From assembly GCA_011634665.1 (NCBI GenBank), contig WAEK01000006.1, forward strand, positions 329,001-393,000: DNA of 64,000 bases. Direction: 5' to 3'. Under the pieces are notes generated by a model, which searched no databases, was not told the DNA's origin, and saw nothing but the letters and a program-made list of their open reading frames with translations. The position numbers were made by a program, and so were the translations under genes. This DNA comes from Mortierella sp. BCC40632 (Eukaryota > Mortierellomycota > Mortierellomycetes > Mortierellales > Mortierellaceae). Positions 42,645-56,200 of this stretch are shown piece after piece (position 1 is the first letter of the stretch; each line of letters begins with the position of its first letter).

Positions 42645-43478
42645 TCAAATCAGACCATCATACCATGCTTTCTTAAACGCTCTATTGGACTCGAGGACAC
42701 TCATTGCAGGCCGTTTCCTTCGAGGATTGGTGGGCTCGTCATCATCGTGCGTGCTTCGTTTTCTTGTTACCTTGGATGGTCCCACAGTCTCGGCTCTGGC
42801 CCTCTTTCTTGGGTTCTCGTCGTCACTGGTAGACCGTTCTCTTTTTTCGAGCCTGGGCTTTCCCCTTGGCTGGGCTCGAAAAACAGCGGGGTTTGTTGGT
42901 GGGATTGGAGGTGGGAGTTGGGGTGGGGGGATTGGGATGGGATCGCTCTTCGCTTGTCCAAGTACCAGCCATTGTGAAGTTTGGCGATACGAGTCCACAG
43001 AATGAAAGAATGCGACGGTACAGACCGGGCTTCTTGCCTCAAAGAAGCGAGCCTTTCGTCTGGAGGAGAAAAGATAGATGGATATATTGAGAAAACGCGA
43101 TAGCAAATGCAAAAAAAGCTCACTATGAGCATGAATTTGGAAAAACCCATTGCCACGGGTTTGAACTTTGAACCCTTCAGGACGTAGGGCTTGAGGGAGC
43201 TCCTTGTTCATTGTCGCGGCGATGAACCAGGAGTAGGAGCGGCGATCTGGGTCAAGATCGATTATCAAACCATGACTGCGGAGCACATAGAGTGCTCTGC
43301 GAGTGGTCTCGGCAAAGTTTGATGTCCTTGGGTCGCCGAACGCAGTTCGGAGACGAGTCTCATAATTGGCTGAACGACGAGTAGCTAGTCTAGACCTCGC
43401 AGCTGCAACCCATGCATCACCATCCACCTCAAAGGTCAGCCGAAGCTGACCAAAGCGAAGGTCTGTAGAATGGGGCAT
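42645..43478 (-). CDS. Unrecognised ORF upstream of the Fanzor block
   Basis: An open frame of 277 codons starts at 43478. The first 100 residues are compact and protein-like (FGQLRLTFEVDGDAWVAAAR, then an Arg-rich helix). The C-terminal third has a Pro-rich linker and several basic clusters (ENPRKRARAE, TRKRS, NPRRKRP) resembling nuclear localisation signals. I do not recognise the family. A good donor/acceptor pair (GTGAGC near 43124, CTCCTCCAG near 43060) could remove about 65 nt and shift frame, so the exact protein is uncertain. It ends at its own stop 102 bp before the next coding block in the same orientation. I could not join it to that block by a canonical intron. Confidence 0.45.
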   Translation of the reverse strand: MPHSTDLRFGQLRLTFEVDGDAWVAAARSRLATRRSANYETRLRTAFGDPRTSNFAETTRRALYVLRSHGLIIDLDPDRRSYSWFIAATMNKELPQALRPEGFKVQTRGNGFFQIHAHSELFLHLLSRFLNISIYLFSSRRKARFFEARSPVCTVAFFHSVDSYRQTSQWLVLGQAKSDPIPIPPPQLPPPIPPTNPAVFRAQPRGKPRLEKRERSTSDDENPRKRARAETVGPSKVTRKRSTHDDDEPTNPRRKRPAMSVLESNRAFKKAWYDGLI

Positions 43479-44247
43479 TTTTTCAAACTACATAGGACAA
43501 GGTGGGTAAACAAAGAAAGGAAAGTGACAAGGAGAGTGGGACAAACAGAATGAGGGCAGTGGACAAGGCGAAGACAGAGAACAACGAAGTGTGGCCAAGC
43601 TTCATAAGAGGACAGAGAGAGAGAGAGAGAGAGAGATGGAGGAGGGAGTGAGAGGGAGAGATGGAAGAGGGAGTGTGTGTGAGAGAGAAATATTTGCAGG
43701 CAAGGGCCTATTTATCTAGATTTTTTTTTTTTTTTTTTTTTTCAACATGGATCAACCTTTTCTTGCATGCAAACGTTTAAGATATGTGGTTATGTCCAAG
43801 GCTTGTCCCTTTGACAGATAAAAAAGGCAATGTGGCTATTACCGAAGGAGGAACGTGCTGTGGTCCCCAGCAAACTGATTGCGTTCGAGCCTTTCAGGAA
43901 CAAAGCGAGAGTAAACAAATAATCGAAGAGATCAAGCATTCATTTTGCACCAATTAAACTTTCAGATATGGATCTATCAAACCGACAAAGAAACTGGCAT
44001 GGACACACGGCTTCAGGACTAGTCGGGAAAGAAATGATGAAGAGGGGCTGCGCCTACACGGTTGCCGAATTTCCTGCTGCGGAAGTTGTCCACACCCACG
44101 CATCCCGAGAAAAGGAATTCTCACCTCCCCCGTAAAATTGAAAAATCACTAAAAAAGCGACCCTTTGATCGAAAAAGGAAGAGTGACCCTTCGATGAAAA
44201 GAATAAGAATGGCTACTTGAAAAAGGCGACAGGTTGAAAGGGGTTCG

Positions 44248-44467
44248 AAAGGGCTTATTTGAAGAGTCTTTGGAAAGTTGCAGGAAGTTGTGGCCCAGCT
44301 TCAGGAGTTCACGCTCCAGGAGTTGATGGGCATTGTCGATGTCTTTTGTTCTGCGTTTCACGTGGCTAGAATGCGATCCAAGGGATTGATAGGAGAAGTA
44401 GGCACATGAGGGTTTAGCTGAAGATCTCACCAGTGGTGAAAAAAAAAAAAAAAAAAAAAAAAAAAAA

Positions 44468-44508
<41 letters not shown>

Positions 44509-44527
44509 CTCTTCAAAGGGCTTATTT
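44248..44527. mobile_element. Putative small non-autonomous insertion with 13-bp target duplication
   Basis: The 13-mer AAAGGGCTTATTT occurs at 44248-44260 and again at 44515-44527. The 254 bp between them start with GAAGAGTCTTT (44261-44271) and end with its reverse complement AAAGACTCTTC (44504-44514). The interior ends in a 68-nt A-rich run (44439-44506). Direct repeats outside terminal inverted repeats look like a MITE-type insertion. The A-tail would instead fit a SINE. No coding capacity. Confidence 0.45.
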
Positions 44528-44928
44528 GATCCCATTTATGTTGTTGTGTGCAAAGCCAGCTCCGCGAAAGCGGACAGCCCAGCCCTTCGGAGATGATTGC
44601 AACAGAAAAGGCGACCAAGAAAGTGCAAGCAAGTCTGCTTTATTAAAGTATGTATTGAGGTAAGAGGTGGGCAAAGCGAGGTGGCAAAGTAAGACGGTTG
44701 CGATATATCTGACTGTGCAATCCCCTTTCCCAAAGGGCCTACCCGACTTCAGACGACAAGGATCTCCGTCCTTCACAGCAATTCCACAGGTGCATGGCTA
44801 AATTTTTTTATTTTTTGTTTGCGATAATATTTGAGTAGACCCATTGGCAGTGAGCACCATCATTTAGCATTACCGCGTATTATCCTTAATCTCGTGACCA
44901 TACATCTAAAATCGTTTAATGTTATAAT

Positions 44929-44985
44929 TTTATAGGAGATATTTGAATGGGGCCAATTTTTATAGGAGATATTTGAATGGGGCCA
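44929..44985. repeat. Tandem 27-bp repeat, period 30
   Basis: Two identical 27-bp copies (44929-44955 and 44959-44985) containing the core TATAGGAGATATTTGAATGG. Confidence 0.9.
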
Positions 44986-45075
44986 TTTTAGCAAGGGAGG
45001 ACAGAGAGGCTCAATTTTTTTTTTTTTTGATCTATGCCCTTTGTAATTCAAACTGAACGCGACCCACACCATGTT

Positions 45076-45122
45076 TGTTCTACGTTCACGTGGCTGGAAT
45101 GTGGATCAAAGGGAATAGCTAG
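45076..45122. repeat. Diverged second copy of a 47-bp motif
   Basis: This segment resembles 44347-44392 inside the putative insertion. Both run TGTTCT-CG-TTCACGTGGCT-GAATG with similar flanks, about three quarters identical by eye. Confidence 0.5.
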
Positions 45123-45342
45123 AGGATACCAGGCTGGACACACACAAACCCAGAGCAATAATGAACCTTAGGAATGTAGTAGCCTACGACTAGCAATAAG
45201 AAAGGGAAAAAAAAAAGAAATACCCTCCCCTCCCTTCCTCACCTGTACTATAACAATCAATTAGGGCTACTTGTAACAATCGAGTACTCTAAACAAAACA
45301 ACCAACACCGACCATTGGATGGGGAGAGTAATCAAAAGAAAG

Positions 45343-45378
<36 letters not shown>

Positions 45379-46059
45379 AGCTAGACAGTAGTTTGGATCA
45401 ATAGAGACAGCTGTTCTATTGCTGCAGAAGAAGGACCGTCGAAACAAAGGTGTAGTATCGTCGACATTGGCGATGGACAAAACACTTGTCGCGTCGCATT
45501 CTCTTTCTCCTGATCCATCTCATTCTCTGATGAAAATGTAGTCCTTCCTATTCAGTTGCAAATCAGTAGCTTGTCCATACAACACACTCTTGACTCCCTA
45601 GCTCTTCTTGAAAAGGAAGCAATCTAAACTCGATCCAAAGTTTTTTTTTTTTATGTTTCGTATAAGATTAGCCTTTGTGCTATAGCTAGCTAAATACTTC
45701 AAAGTCATCAAGACTCTCGAGAAGAAAAAAGAAGAAAAAAAAAAAAAGACTCTTTTATGGTCAACTTTGATCAATCGATTTTGGACAGAGGGCTCCTTTC
45801 CAAGCGCCTCCTCCTCCTCCTCTCTCCCCCCTTCAAAGTCACCGCTTATAGAGTCAATTGTCGATGGGAGATACACAAAGGCAGCGGATGGCTAAGACCA
45901 CCTGAAAAGATTCAAGCGAGGGCAGTGAAATGAGATGCAGAACAAGTGAAGCAAAATCCTCTTCTTATGCAAAGCAAACGCAACTATGCGACTACTTTTG
46001 AACCGCCGCAACACGCTAAGGTCAAGGTTTTGTAATCTGATCTCAAGGATCTCGAGTTT

Positions 46060-46098
<39 letters not shown>

Positions 46099-46687
46099 AG
46101 GAGCAATGTGTGTCCATCTATGAACGTCTACTTGCGGCGAAACATTACAAAAAAGGGATACTTAGTTCTTGAACAAGCTTGTCCACCCAAGCCAAAAGGC
46201 CTCATGTACCTCGTTCTGGTCAAGCTTAACGACCAATGAGGGTGATCGGCAAAGGAGCCCACTTTTTAGTCCTGTCAAGGAAAGGGCTGGATATTCTTTG
46301 TTGCTCGGATTCTGAACGGTTGAAGCAAACAAGGTCCTCAAGCTAATTGTTGTTAGCAGACGGGAGAGAGAGAGAGAGAGAGAGAGAAAGTCTCCTGATC
46401 TTTGACTCATCCGTGAGAGGACCCACCATAGAAGAGTCTATAGAACAAGGCGCCATTCTGCCGGGGCGCTTTAGAGTCATGAGTTCGTTTTGAGAGAAGA
46501 GCTGCAGGCAGGGCTGTCAGAAGGGAAGGCGGGCGCCTTTTCGCCTGTGGGGGGAGCGGGATTTTGACTTTTTTTAAGCCACACACCTACGCCAAAAGCT
46601 GTCAGAGACAGGCTTCTATATTCTCCAGTGATGGGGCCGCTCTTGTTTGCAGCTCATGATGGAGAAGACTTGCATCACTCGACAGAA

Positions 46688-47080
46688 ATGTTGCGACGCG
46701 ACCCATCGAGACTGGAGCTCAAGGCGAGCGACATTATGGACCTCGATAATACTCGAGAAAAATATCTCGAGTCCGTCAGGATAAAGACTAGAGAGGCTCA
46801 GTTACTCATGGTCACCCCTGGTCCTCCTCCACCCACCCCCGCTAATCGCCATGAGCCGAAAGCTGGTGTAGTAGGGACAGGCACGGGTCAGACCTCGAAC
46901 AAAGGGAGTGGTGGCAGCAGTAATAACACCGGTGGTGCTGGCTCTGGCTCTGGCAGTGGAGCCAACAACCCACCACAGGTGGGATCAGCCTCCACGACGA
47001 CGATGCTCGATCCTATTGAGATTGCCCATCTGGAGCGAAAGGCCAAGAGCACTAGAGAGCGTATCGGACTCGGGCGATAG
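46688..47080 (+). CDS. CDC26: Anaphase-promoting complex subunit Cdc26
   Basis: Cdc26 is a tiny APC/C subunit whose N-terminus threads into the TPR groove of Apc6/Cdc16 and stabilises it. I chose the ATG at 46688 because MLRRDPSRLELKASDI is the conserved Cdc26 N-terminus. The frame is open 20 codons further upstream, which is probably 5' leader. The product has 130 residues. A Gly/Ser/Pro-rich middle insert precedes a C-terminal helix with RERIGL, matching the conserved RIG motif. Single exon. An AATAAA signal lies at 47236-47241, and the dehydrogenase gene starts about 420 bp downstream in the same direction. Confidence 0.85.
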   Translation: MLRRDPSRLELKASDIMDLDNTREKYLESVRIKTREAQLLMVTPGPPPPTPANRHEPKAGVVGTGTGQTSNKGSGGSSNNTGGAGSGSGSGANNPPQVGSASTTTMLDPIEIAHLERKAKSTRERIGLGR

Positions 47081-47235
47081 GGGGGAGAATGTATCAGACA
47101 GGCGGCCTTTTAGACCTGTACAATTTTCCGAGGTACTTTTGCTTGTGCATCGATCCCACCGCCCCTTGGTGCCGTTCTTCCTCTTCTTCCCCCCATGGCC
47201 ACTCATCGCTGTGCAAGAGTGGATGGGATCAACTG

Positions 47236-47241
47236 AATAAA
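47236..47241 (+). terminator. AATAAA polyadenylation-like signal of CDC26
   Basis: AATAAA 156 nt after the CDC26 stop, followed by a T-rich stretch. Confidence 0.5.
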
Positions 47242-47496
47242 GTTTCTTTTTTATTTTTTTTTTGCTCATACTCATTCTCCAACTAGTTTTACCCAGGTTC
47301 ATCCTTTGTTTTTTTCCCACAAGAGCCAAAAACGGCATTTCTCTACTGCTGACATTTGACATGGAAGTATTTAGACCATGTAGCTCCGAGTGGAGTGACT
47401 CTTTCTCTCTTTTCTTTCTCTCTCTCTCTCTCTCATTTTCTTATTCTCCACTCTTCTCCACTCTTCTCCACTCTTACCAACCACACCCTCAGAACT

Positions 47497-50125
<2,629 letters not shown>

Positions 50126-50226
50126 ATCAAAGCTCAACCTGTGTGATAGAAAAGAGGGAGAGGGAGATGTAGAAACGAGCTGGTGAATCTGATCGTAAAA
50201 GCGAACATTGTGTTATTGACAGGGGC

Positions 50227-50232
50227 AATAAA
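50227..50232 (+). terminator. AATAAA polyadenylation-like signal of the dehydrogenase gene
   Basis: AATAAA 102 nt after the stop codon, just before the convergent CD2BP2 gene end. Confidence 0.5.
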
Positions 50233-50269
50233 GAGTGATGATGAAGGGGATGATGAAGAAGAAGGATAA

Positions 50270-51568
50270 CTATTTGAATGTAACTGCTGACTCGGGTTCA
50301 AATGTCGTGTCACCAACCATCCTGACCAAAATCCCTTGACTAAAGAATCCTTGATCTTTCCAAGACTTCATCTCTGCTCCTGAATATGGCCCATAGACCG
50401 TCTCCGCGTCCTGACCCTCACCTGGATTGGCCCATTTGTATTCCCAGCTTACTGTCGTCGAAAGCAGTGGGTCTTCCTCAAGTGCTGGCGGTGGTTGTTC
50501 TCCAGGCTTCAACACTGGTGTTCCAATCTCCCAATCATCTGGAATCACATCAGCGCGTCGAAGCATACGAACAAATTGTTCATATGTACCCTCATAGATC
50601 TCGAAATGACCCTTGGCCATCATTCGATCGCATAGATCTGTCAGTTTTTCAATCGTCTTTTTCCGTGCCTTGTCCTCTTCAGAGTCCTGTTCCACAGCGG
50701 CTGTTTCTGGAGCATCCTCGTCCATTTTGTTCTTTTGCCAACTCTTCTTTTTCGATTTGGATGCCTTGTTGCCTGCCTTCTTTCCACCACCTCCAACCCG
50801 TTGAAGAGCCTCGACCACGGTCTCACCGGGCTTTAGGATGTTGACAAGCTCAATGTAGATATCAACCTCTGTCATGTCATTAGCAGCTGCCTCTTTTTCT
50901 TCTTGTTCAGCCCTTTTGTTTCTCCGTTCATGAGCTAACCGTGCCTCTTGAATCTGTTTCCTTGAGACGCCTTCCAGCCAATTGTCATGGAATCTCTCTG
51001 GGTCGAGTTTCCTGATAAAGTTTCCAGACTCGTCAATCTCGCCACCTTCATCCAGTTCCTCCTTCATATTGAATGCTTCGATCTTGAGGTTACCCTCGGA
51101 ATCATAGTCGTCCTCGTCAAGTTCATTCAAGTCGAGATCTTCTCCTTCGATTTCCGACTTGTCAAATCCTTTGCTCTTGTGTTTGTTCTTGAGTGCCTCC
51201 TTGCGTTTCTTGATCGCTTCCTTACGCGCGATCTCTTCTGGATCTGCAAACATATCAATTTCGTCATCGTCTTGAGCAGCACCCCCATTTCCGTCCTCGT
51301 TTTCTGGATCTGGGTCGTCCACAAATACTTTTTTCTTTTTTTGAACAAAAGTATCTTCTTCGTCACTGCTCTCTTCGCCCTCGACGATCGTGACGGCGCC
51401 TCGTCGGGTTTTGCGCGTCTCTAAAAGGTCCGAGTCGTCAATCTCTTCTAGGTTGGACCGAGGATGCTGGTCTCCGAATCGGATTCTTTTGGAACCTCGA
51501 GATGAGCCCTCGCCAGAATTGCTGCTCTCTGCCAGAGTCGATCGCTTGTTGCTGCCGTTGGACGCCAT
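50270..51568 (-). CDS. CD2BP2/Lin1 (Snu40) GYF-domain U5 snRNP protein
   Basis: This is the homologue of human CD2BP2 (U5-52K) and yeast Lin1/Snu40, which binds Prp6/Dib1 in U5 snRNP assembly. Intronless, 432 residues, start MASNGSNKRS. The N-terminus has RIRFGDQHPRSN, then acidic stretches and DEIDMFADPEEIARKEA. ESGNFIRKLDPERFHDNWLEG is a family signature. The C-terminal GYF domain spans about residues 374-432, with SWEYKW, VYGPYSGAEMKSW and QGFF visible. It is divergent from RIC1 with 399 bp between starts and convergent with the dehydrogenase gene. Confidence 0.93.
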   Translation of the reverse strand: MASNGSNKRSTLAESSNSGEGSSRGSKRIRFGDQHPRSNLEEIDDSDLLETRKTRRGAVTIVEGEESSDEEDTFVQKKKKVFVDDPDPENEDGNGGAAQDDDEIDMFADPEEIARKEAIKKRKEALKNKHKSKGFDKSEIEGEDLDLNELDEDDYDSEGNLKIEAFNMKEELDEGGEIDESGNFIRKLDPERFHDNWLEGVSRKQIQEARLAHERRNKRAEQEEKEAAANDMTEVDIYIELVNILKPGETVVEALQRVGGGGKKAGNKASKSKKKSWQKNKMDEDAPETAAVEQDSEEDKARKKTIEKLTDLCDRMMAKGHFEIYEGTYEQFVRMLRRADVIPDDWEIGTPVLKPGEQPPPALEEDPLLSTTVSWEYKWANPGEGQDAETVYGPYSGAEMKSWKDQGFFSQGILVRMVGDTTFEPESAVTFK

Positions 51569-51765
51569 GCAGTTATTGAGTTGATGTCCGGATGGGGTGA
51601 GAAAAAAAAAAAAAAAAAAAAAAAAAAGAGTGTCTAGGGAAGAGGGGAATTGTGCATTGGAGGAGGAGGTACTCCTTTCTGGGCGCAAGACTTTACTGAC
51701 TTCTAAGCCACGCCTGACTGGCAAAGATGACCGAGCCAAGAAAAGGTGCGCGAGAATAGGTGTAG

Positions 51766-51808
<43 letters not shown>

Positions 51809-51967
51809 TTTCCCTTTTCTTTCTCTTGTTCATCATTTCCATTTCCACACATAAAAGTCAACTTCATTTCAACCCAGCAACGACCCATCGCCATCTCTTC
51901 CAGGCGGGGGAACTAAAAATAAAACTCATTTCAACGTGCTCCAACAACAAAAAAAATATATATATAA
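51569..51967. promoter_or_regulatory. Divergent promoter region CD2BP2/RIC1
   Basis: These 399 bp between two divergent start codons contain a 27-nt A run (about 51601-51627), a (GA)n array (about 51771-51805) and an AT-rich ATATATATAAATG just before the RIC1 start. Confidence 0.5.
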
Positions 51968-53254
51968 ATGCATTGGGCTACAGGAGCGGCGCGTGTCCTG
52001 GCTGTGGAGCCCTCGATGCTCAAGCCTCTGACCGACAATGATGAAGAGGAACTAGAGCTTGTGCTGCCAGTCATCTCTACAGGAGTACAAGGAGTCTCTG
52101 GCGATAGTGAGATTGAACCACATACAGGCATCCAATCCAGGATAGTCAAGGGTACCGGAAGCGGGATCGTGGATATGGCGCGTAACGAACAGGGTTCACT
52201 CTGGGCCACGATCACAAGAGAGTCTGTCCAGCTTTGGGTCCACCGTGTAAGCCATGTTCTCACTTTCTTTTCTTTTCTTTTCTTTTCTTTTCTTTTCTTT
52301 TCTTTACTCAGTCAAACTCACTGATGGTCTTTTCTTCTTCTGTGGGCGATACTTTTTCATTCTACTAGCCAGTGGGCATCATCTCCAAGGTCGTAAGGAC
52401 TCCAAAGTCGCTGCTGGACCATGGAGCCAACAAGCGTGTCTTTTGGAAGCCAGACTCGACCATGCTCGTCATTGTTGTAAGTCAATCTAGGTCACTATGA
52501 CCTTGCTCTCTCACTCTACGCTTGGATTCCTGCTTTTTTTTTTTTTTTTTTATCAACAGGAATCCTGTTGTATTATTTTTCTTCTTCCAAAGAGACAAGT
52601 CTAATCCTCTTTTTTCTAAACCATGTACATCCAACTCTGCAACAACAACAAAATCAACAACAACAACAAAATCATGACCGACAAAGACAGAGCAAAGCTT
52701 TCTACATCTCTACAAAATCGTTCCTCATGGAGGCGAGGGTGCGAGCTATCAGTTAGCCAACAGTAAGAGCTATGCACTCGGACCAGGCGAAGGTGTTGGG
52801 TTCCCTGATCTCACTATCAAGTTCAAAATGACCATCAAGATGGATGCTGGAGTGTCAAGGTGATTTTTTTTTTTATTTCCTTCTCTCAACTTGAGACTTG
52901 GGGGAGCACTTCTAGTCTTGTCAATGAGCTGCTTTCACAGGAACCTGGTATTTCATATCCCTTTACTAATATTTTTTTTTCTCTTTGGTATCTAGCATTG
53001 TCGGATTGGAATCGGATATTGTTGTGGCGACCGTGAACCCTCCAGCAGTCCAACTTATTCCATGGATGGGCAAAGTCGATGTGAAAACATGTCTTATCCG
53101 ACATATGAATTTTTTGTTGGACAAGTCCGTGATGATTGTGGCCATGAGTCGTTTCCAGAATTCGACCACACAAATTTGGTGCATGTCGGATGGCAAGGCA
53201 TACATCGTTTATTATACCCCTAATGCAACAGAGAGCGAGTCGACTGGTTCAGTA

Positions 53255-53293
<39 letters not shown>

Positions 53294-56200
53294 TGACAAC
53301 CAAGCACATTGGGATTGCTGCTGGATCAATGGTTACTAAAACACACACACACACACATACACATGTGCGCACAACCACTTTGTTTCAGGTCTCGAACGGA
53401 GATAGCTGGTATGGATTCTGTTTTCACGGCAACCCTGAAGGGTTTGACAAGCAAGATGCAGGCGTCATTGCTGCCAGTAATCCGGAATACAGTCTTTTGG
53501 CTATTGGAACACGAGGGTGAGTCGTGAATCCAAATTGAAATTTGTCTTCTTGTCGACCAACTCTCGGCTTTTCTGACGCATTTTTTTTCTCCTATTTTAT
53601 TCAGTGGCGATGTCCGTATCTTCAAGTCTGGAGAGCATGCAGGACAGTGGGTGTTCTCGCACAAGCTACCACTGAAGGAATCTCAGAGTTATGTCAGTGG
53701 TTCACCAGACAAGATCATTTCATTGTCATGGAATTCAGACGGAACTGTGTTGGCCGTTGGACAGAAACATCGTTGTCCATCAGTTTGGAGTGTCTATGGT
53801 CGCCGACTTTTCCCATCTGCTTCTCATGACATGCCTATTTTGTAAGAGCCACAACAGGGGGGTTGTCCTCTTTTTTTGAGAATGTATACACCCAAGCCCC
53901 TTTGTCAATTTGAAAACTCGACTAACATGAAAAAATTACATGTTGTTCATGCTCAGGAAAAATGCAACGGAGGATCCATATTTACAAGGAAGCCGTGCAC
54001 TAGTAAGCATCCGAGCCTTTCTATTGACCGATCTCAAAAAGCCAACGATTTGTGTTTACATGGAGGTCCTAATGCAGGATATACTTTTTTTTTTGTCTCT
54101 ATTAGTTCTGGAGTGCAGGGAATATGGATCTTATTGTCCTCGGTCCTGATGATTCTAGTAGTAGGTGACATTTTGACTGTTCGCCATGCTTGGTTTTGAT
54201 CATGTTTGTTCGACCCGCAATAGTTACTATTGTCTAACTCGTCTTTGCCTTGATGGTAGCTAATTTCTATGCGATTCCATTCGCCAAAGCATTGCCATCC
54301 GTCCAGAATTACCTCGTAAGTCTTTGACGAATATGGACAAAAAAAGAACGTCAGTAGTGATGAATGACTCCTGAAATGCTCACACCCTTCTTTGACTCAA
54401 TTTATTACAATTATTATTATCATTATAGAGCTCAGCCCCTCAGTGTTTGCTGCATCTTAATGATCGACTCCTTGTATACTCGGAAGGACATCGTCAGGAT
54501 GTATCTTCTACCATTAATCCTGATACATTTGTTTGGAACAATGTCATGGTACGATCATGGTGATTCAATGGAATCAGCGGGACCCAAAAATTCGGAGAGC
54601 GTTCGACTCATTTTTAGTACAACCAATTCTACCTCTAGGTCCCCACAGTCTATCTGAGTGACAACTGGCCCACGCGTGTAAGTAGAATATGACTTTTGCC
54701 TTTCAGGTCTACTATCAACCGCCTCTTCTTAGCCACTGAAGCTAATTCTTTTATCTTTTATTCTGCTATTGTTTTTTTTTAAAAAAAAAATCAAACCTGG
54801 ACTCTCTCGGTTGCCAGTATTCATGTCTAAGCCAGGATGGACACTATCTCGCTATTGCAGGAAGACGTGGACTTGCGCACTATAACCTCCACTCTTGTCG
54901 TTGGAAACTCTTTGGAAACTGGCAACAGGAACAGTCTTTCCGTGTTCAGGGTGGACTTGGTTGGTTCAAGAACATTTTGATTGCAGGATGCGAGACCATC
55001 GAAGATCAAAAATTTGAGGTAATATTGCCGTTTGCAAGCATTGTCCTCGCTAGGAAAAATAATAATTCCTTTTCATGACCCCCCTAGTGCTAACCCTCTA
55101 CTCTTCCAAACCACTTTCTTGATAGCTGCGATTGTATGCTCGCGAGAACAACCTGGATAATAACGAGGTGATCTACACGGAGCAGTTTGAATCTCGGATC
55201 GCCCATATCTCTGTGTGGCGGTCGTCGCTATTAGTCTACACGGCCAACAATACCCTCTACTGCTATTCTCTTGGAACAGGTATTGATTACTCCAGCAGCC
55301 TCACTCTTGACCTCTTTGAATATGTCGCCGATGGCCACTTTTCATTGTTCTATTAAGACCCACTAAAATCAAGACATCTCTGGTATTCTAGCAAAGCACA
55401 TTGATCTTCAGCTCATCTGGAAAACTTCGCTCCAGGACATTGTTGACTCGCCCCTACTCTTAAAGTCTGTCTCGATCTTGACAACAGAGAATACGGACGG
55501 CGAGGATGCCACTCATATCTCGTTGCTGGTTGATGGGAAAATTTATTTTCTCCGCCCAGAGTTCCTGGTAAGTCTTTGATCGAGTCTTCTAGACTTTTTC
55601 TATTTCCTCGGGAATGTCAGACATAGGTAGAAAACAAGGATATACGTACGGGGTTACCAACCTATTCCTCTCTCTTTTTTTCCTTGGTTCTAGCCCGATG
55701 GCAATGTTAGACTATCCTTTAGGCAAATCACCGAAAAGATTGAGTACTATTGGATTACTCGATCGGCACATGATGCCAACGACTTTTCCTTGTGGGCCTT
55801 TAATGGCAAGACTCTTAAGGTACGCCGAGCAAAGATTTTACTCTTTTTAAGTGGAGGGAAGGGACTGTATTCATGCTGTAGAGGGAGACTAATAGGTAAA
55901 AATGACATCTTTGGGAATACTTTTTTCTTTTTTTTTCTTTTTTTTTTTCGATTGAAACATGACATACATAGATGTGGTGGCATGTGTTTGGGCCAGGTGG
56001 GGGAGAGCAAAGTCTAGCCTCGTTTGCAAAGCACAGCTTTCTGGAAATGGATATCGAGTTTTATCCACTTGGTAAGTCAAAACCGACTCCCCTTCTTCCT
56101 TTCCTCAGTCAAGTGAAACCAGTGTCCTTCCGCTGGGTGACTGAGACATCCAAATAACTCTAGTATACCTTTCCCTCTGGGAAAAACGGCTAACCAATCG

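Larger units (their letters stand above)
43479..46687. other. Repeat-bearing spacer upstream of the Fanzor block
   Basis: About 3.2 kb without a recognisable gene. It holds GA-rich DNA near 43615, poly-T and poly-A tracts (for example 43722-43741, 45346-45375 and 46068-46095), a small insertion with flanking duplication (44248-44527), a tandem 27-bp repeat (44929-44985) and a second diverged copy of a 47-bp motif (45076-45122). Short open frames lack family features. Confidence 0.5.

Noticed and set aside
42767..43156. Alternative frame in the ORF upstream of the Fanzor block, via a GTGAGC donor
   Set aside because: Splicing is plausible, but the other frame has better nuclear-localisation-like and structured sequence. 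Left as an uncertainty rather than a separate gene.
38110..46600. Terminal inverted repeats and target duplication for a Fanzor-carrying transposon
   Set aside because: I compared the flanks by eye and found no convincing matching ends. A computed self-alignment would be decisive.
46628..46687. Upstream in-frame ATG extension of CDC26
   Set aside because: Cdc26 proteins begin at the conserved MLRR. The extension has no family support and is probably leader.
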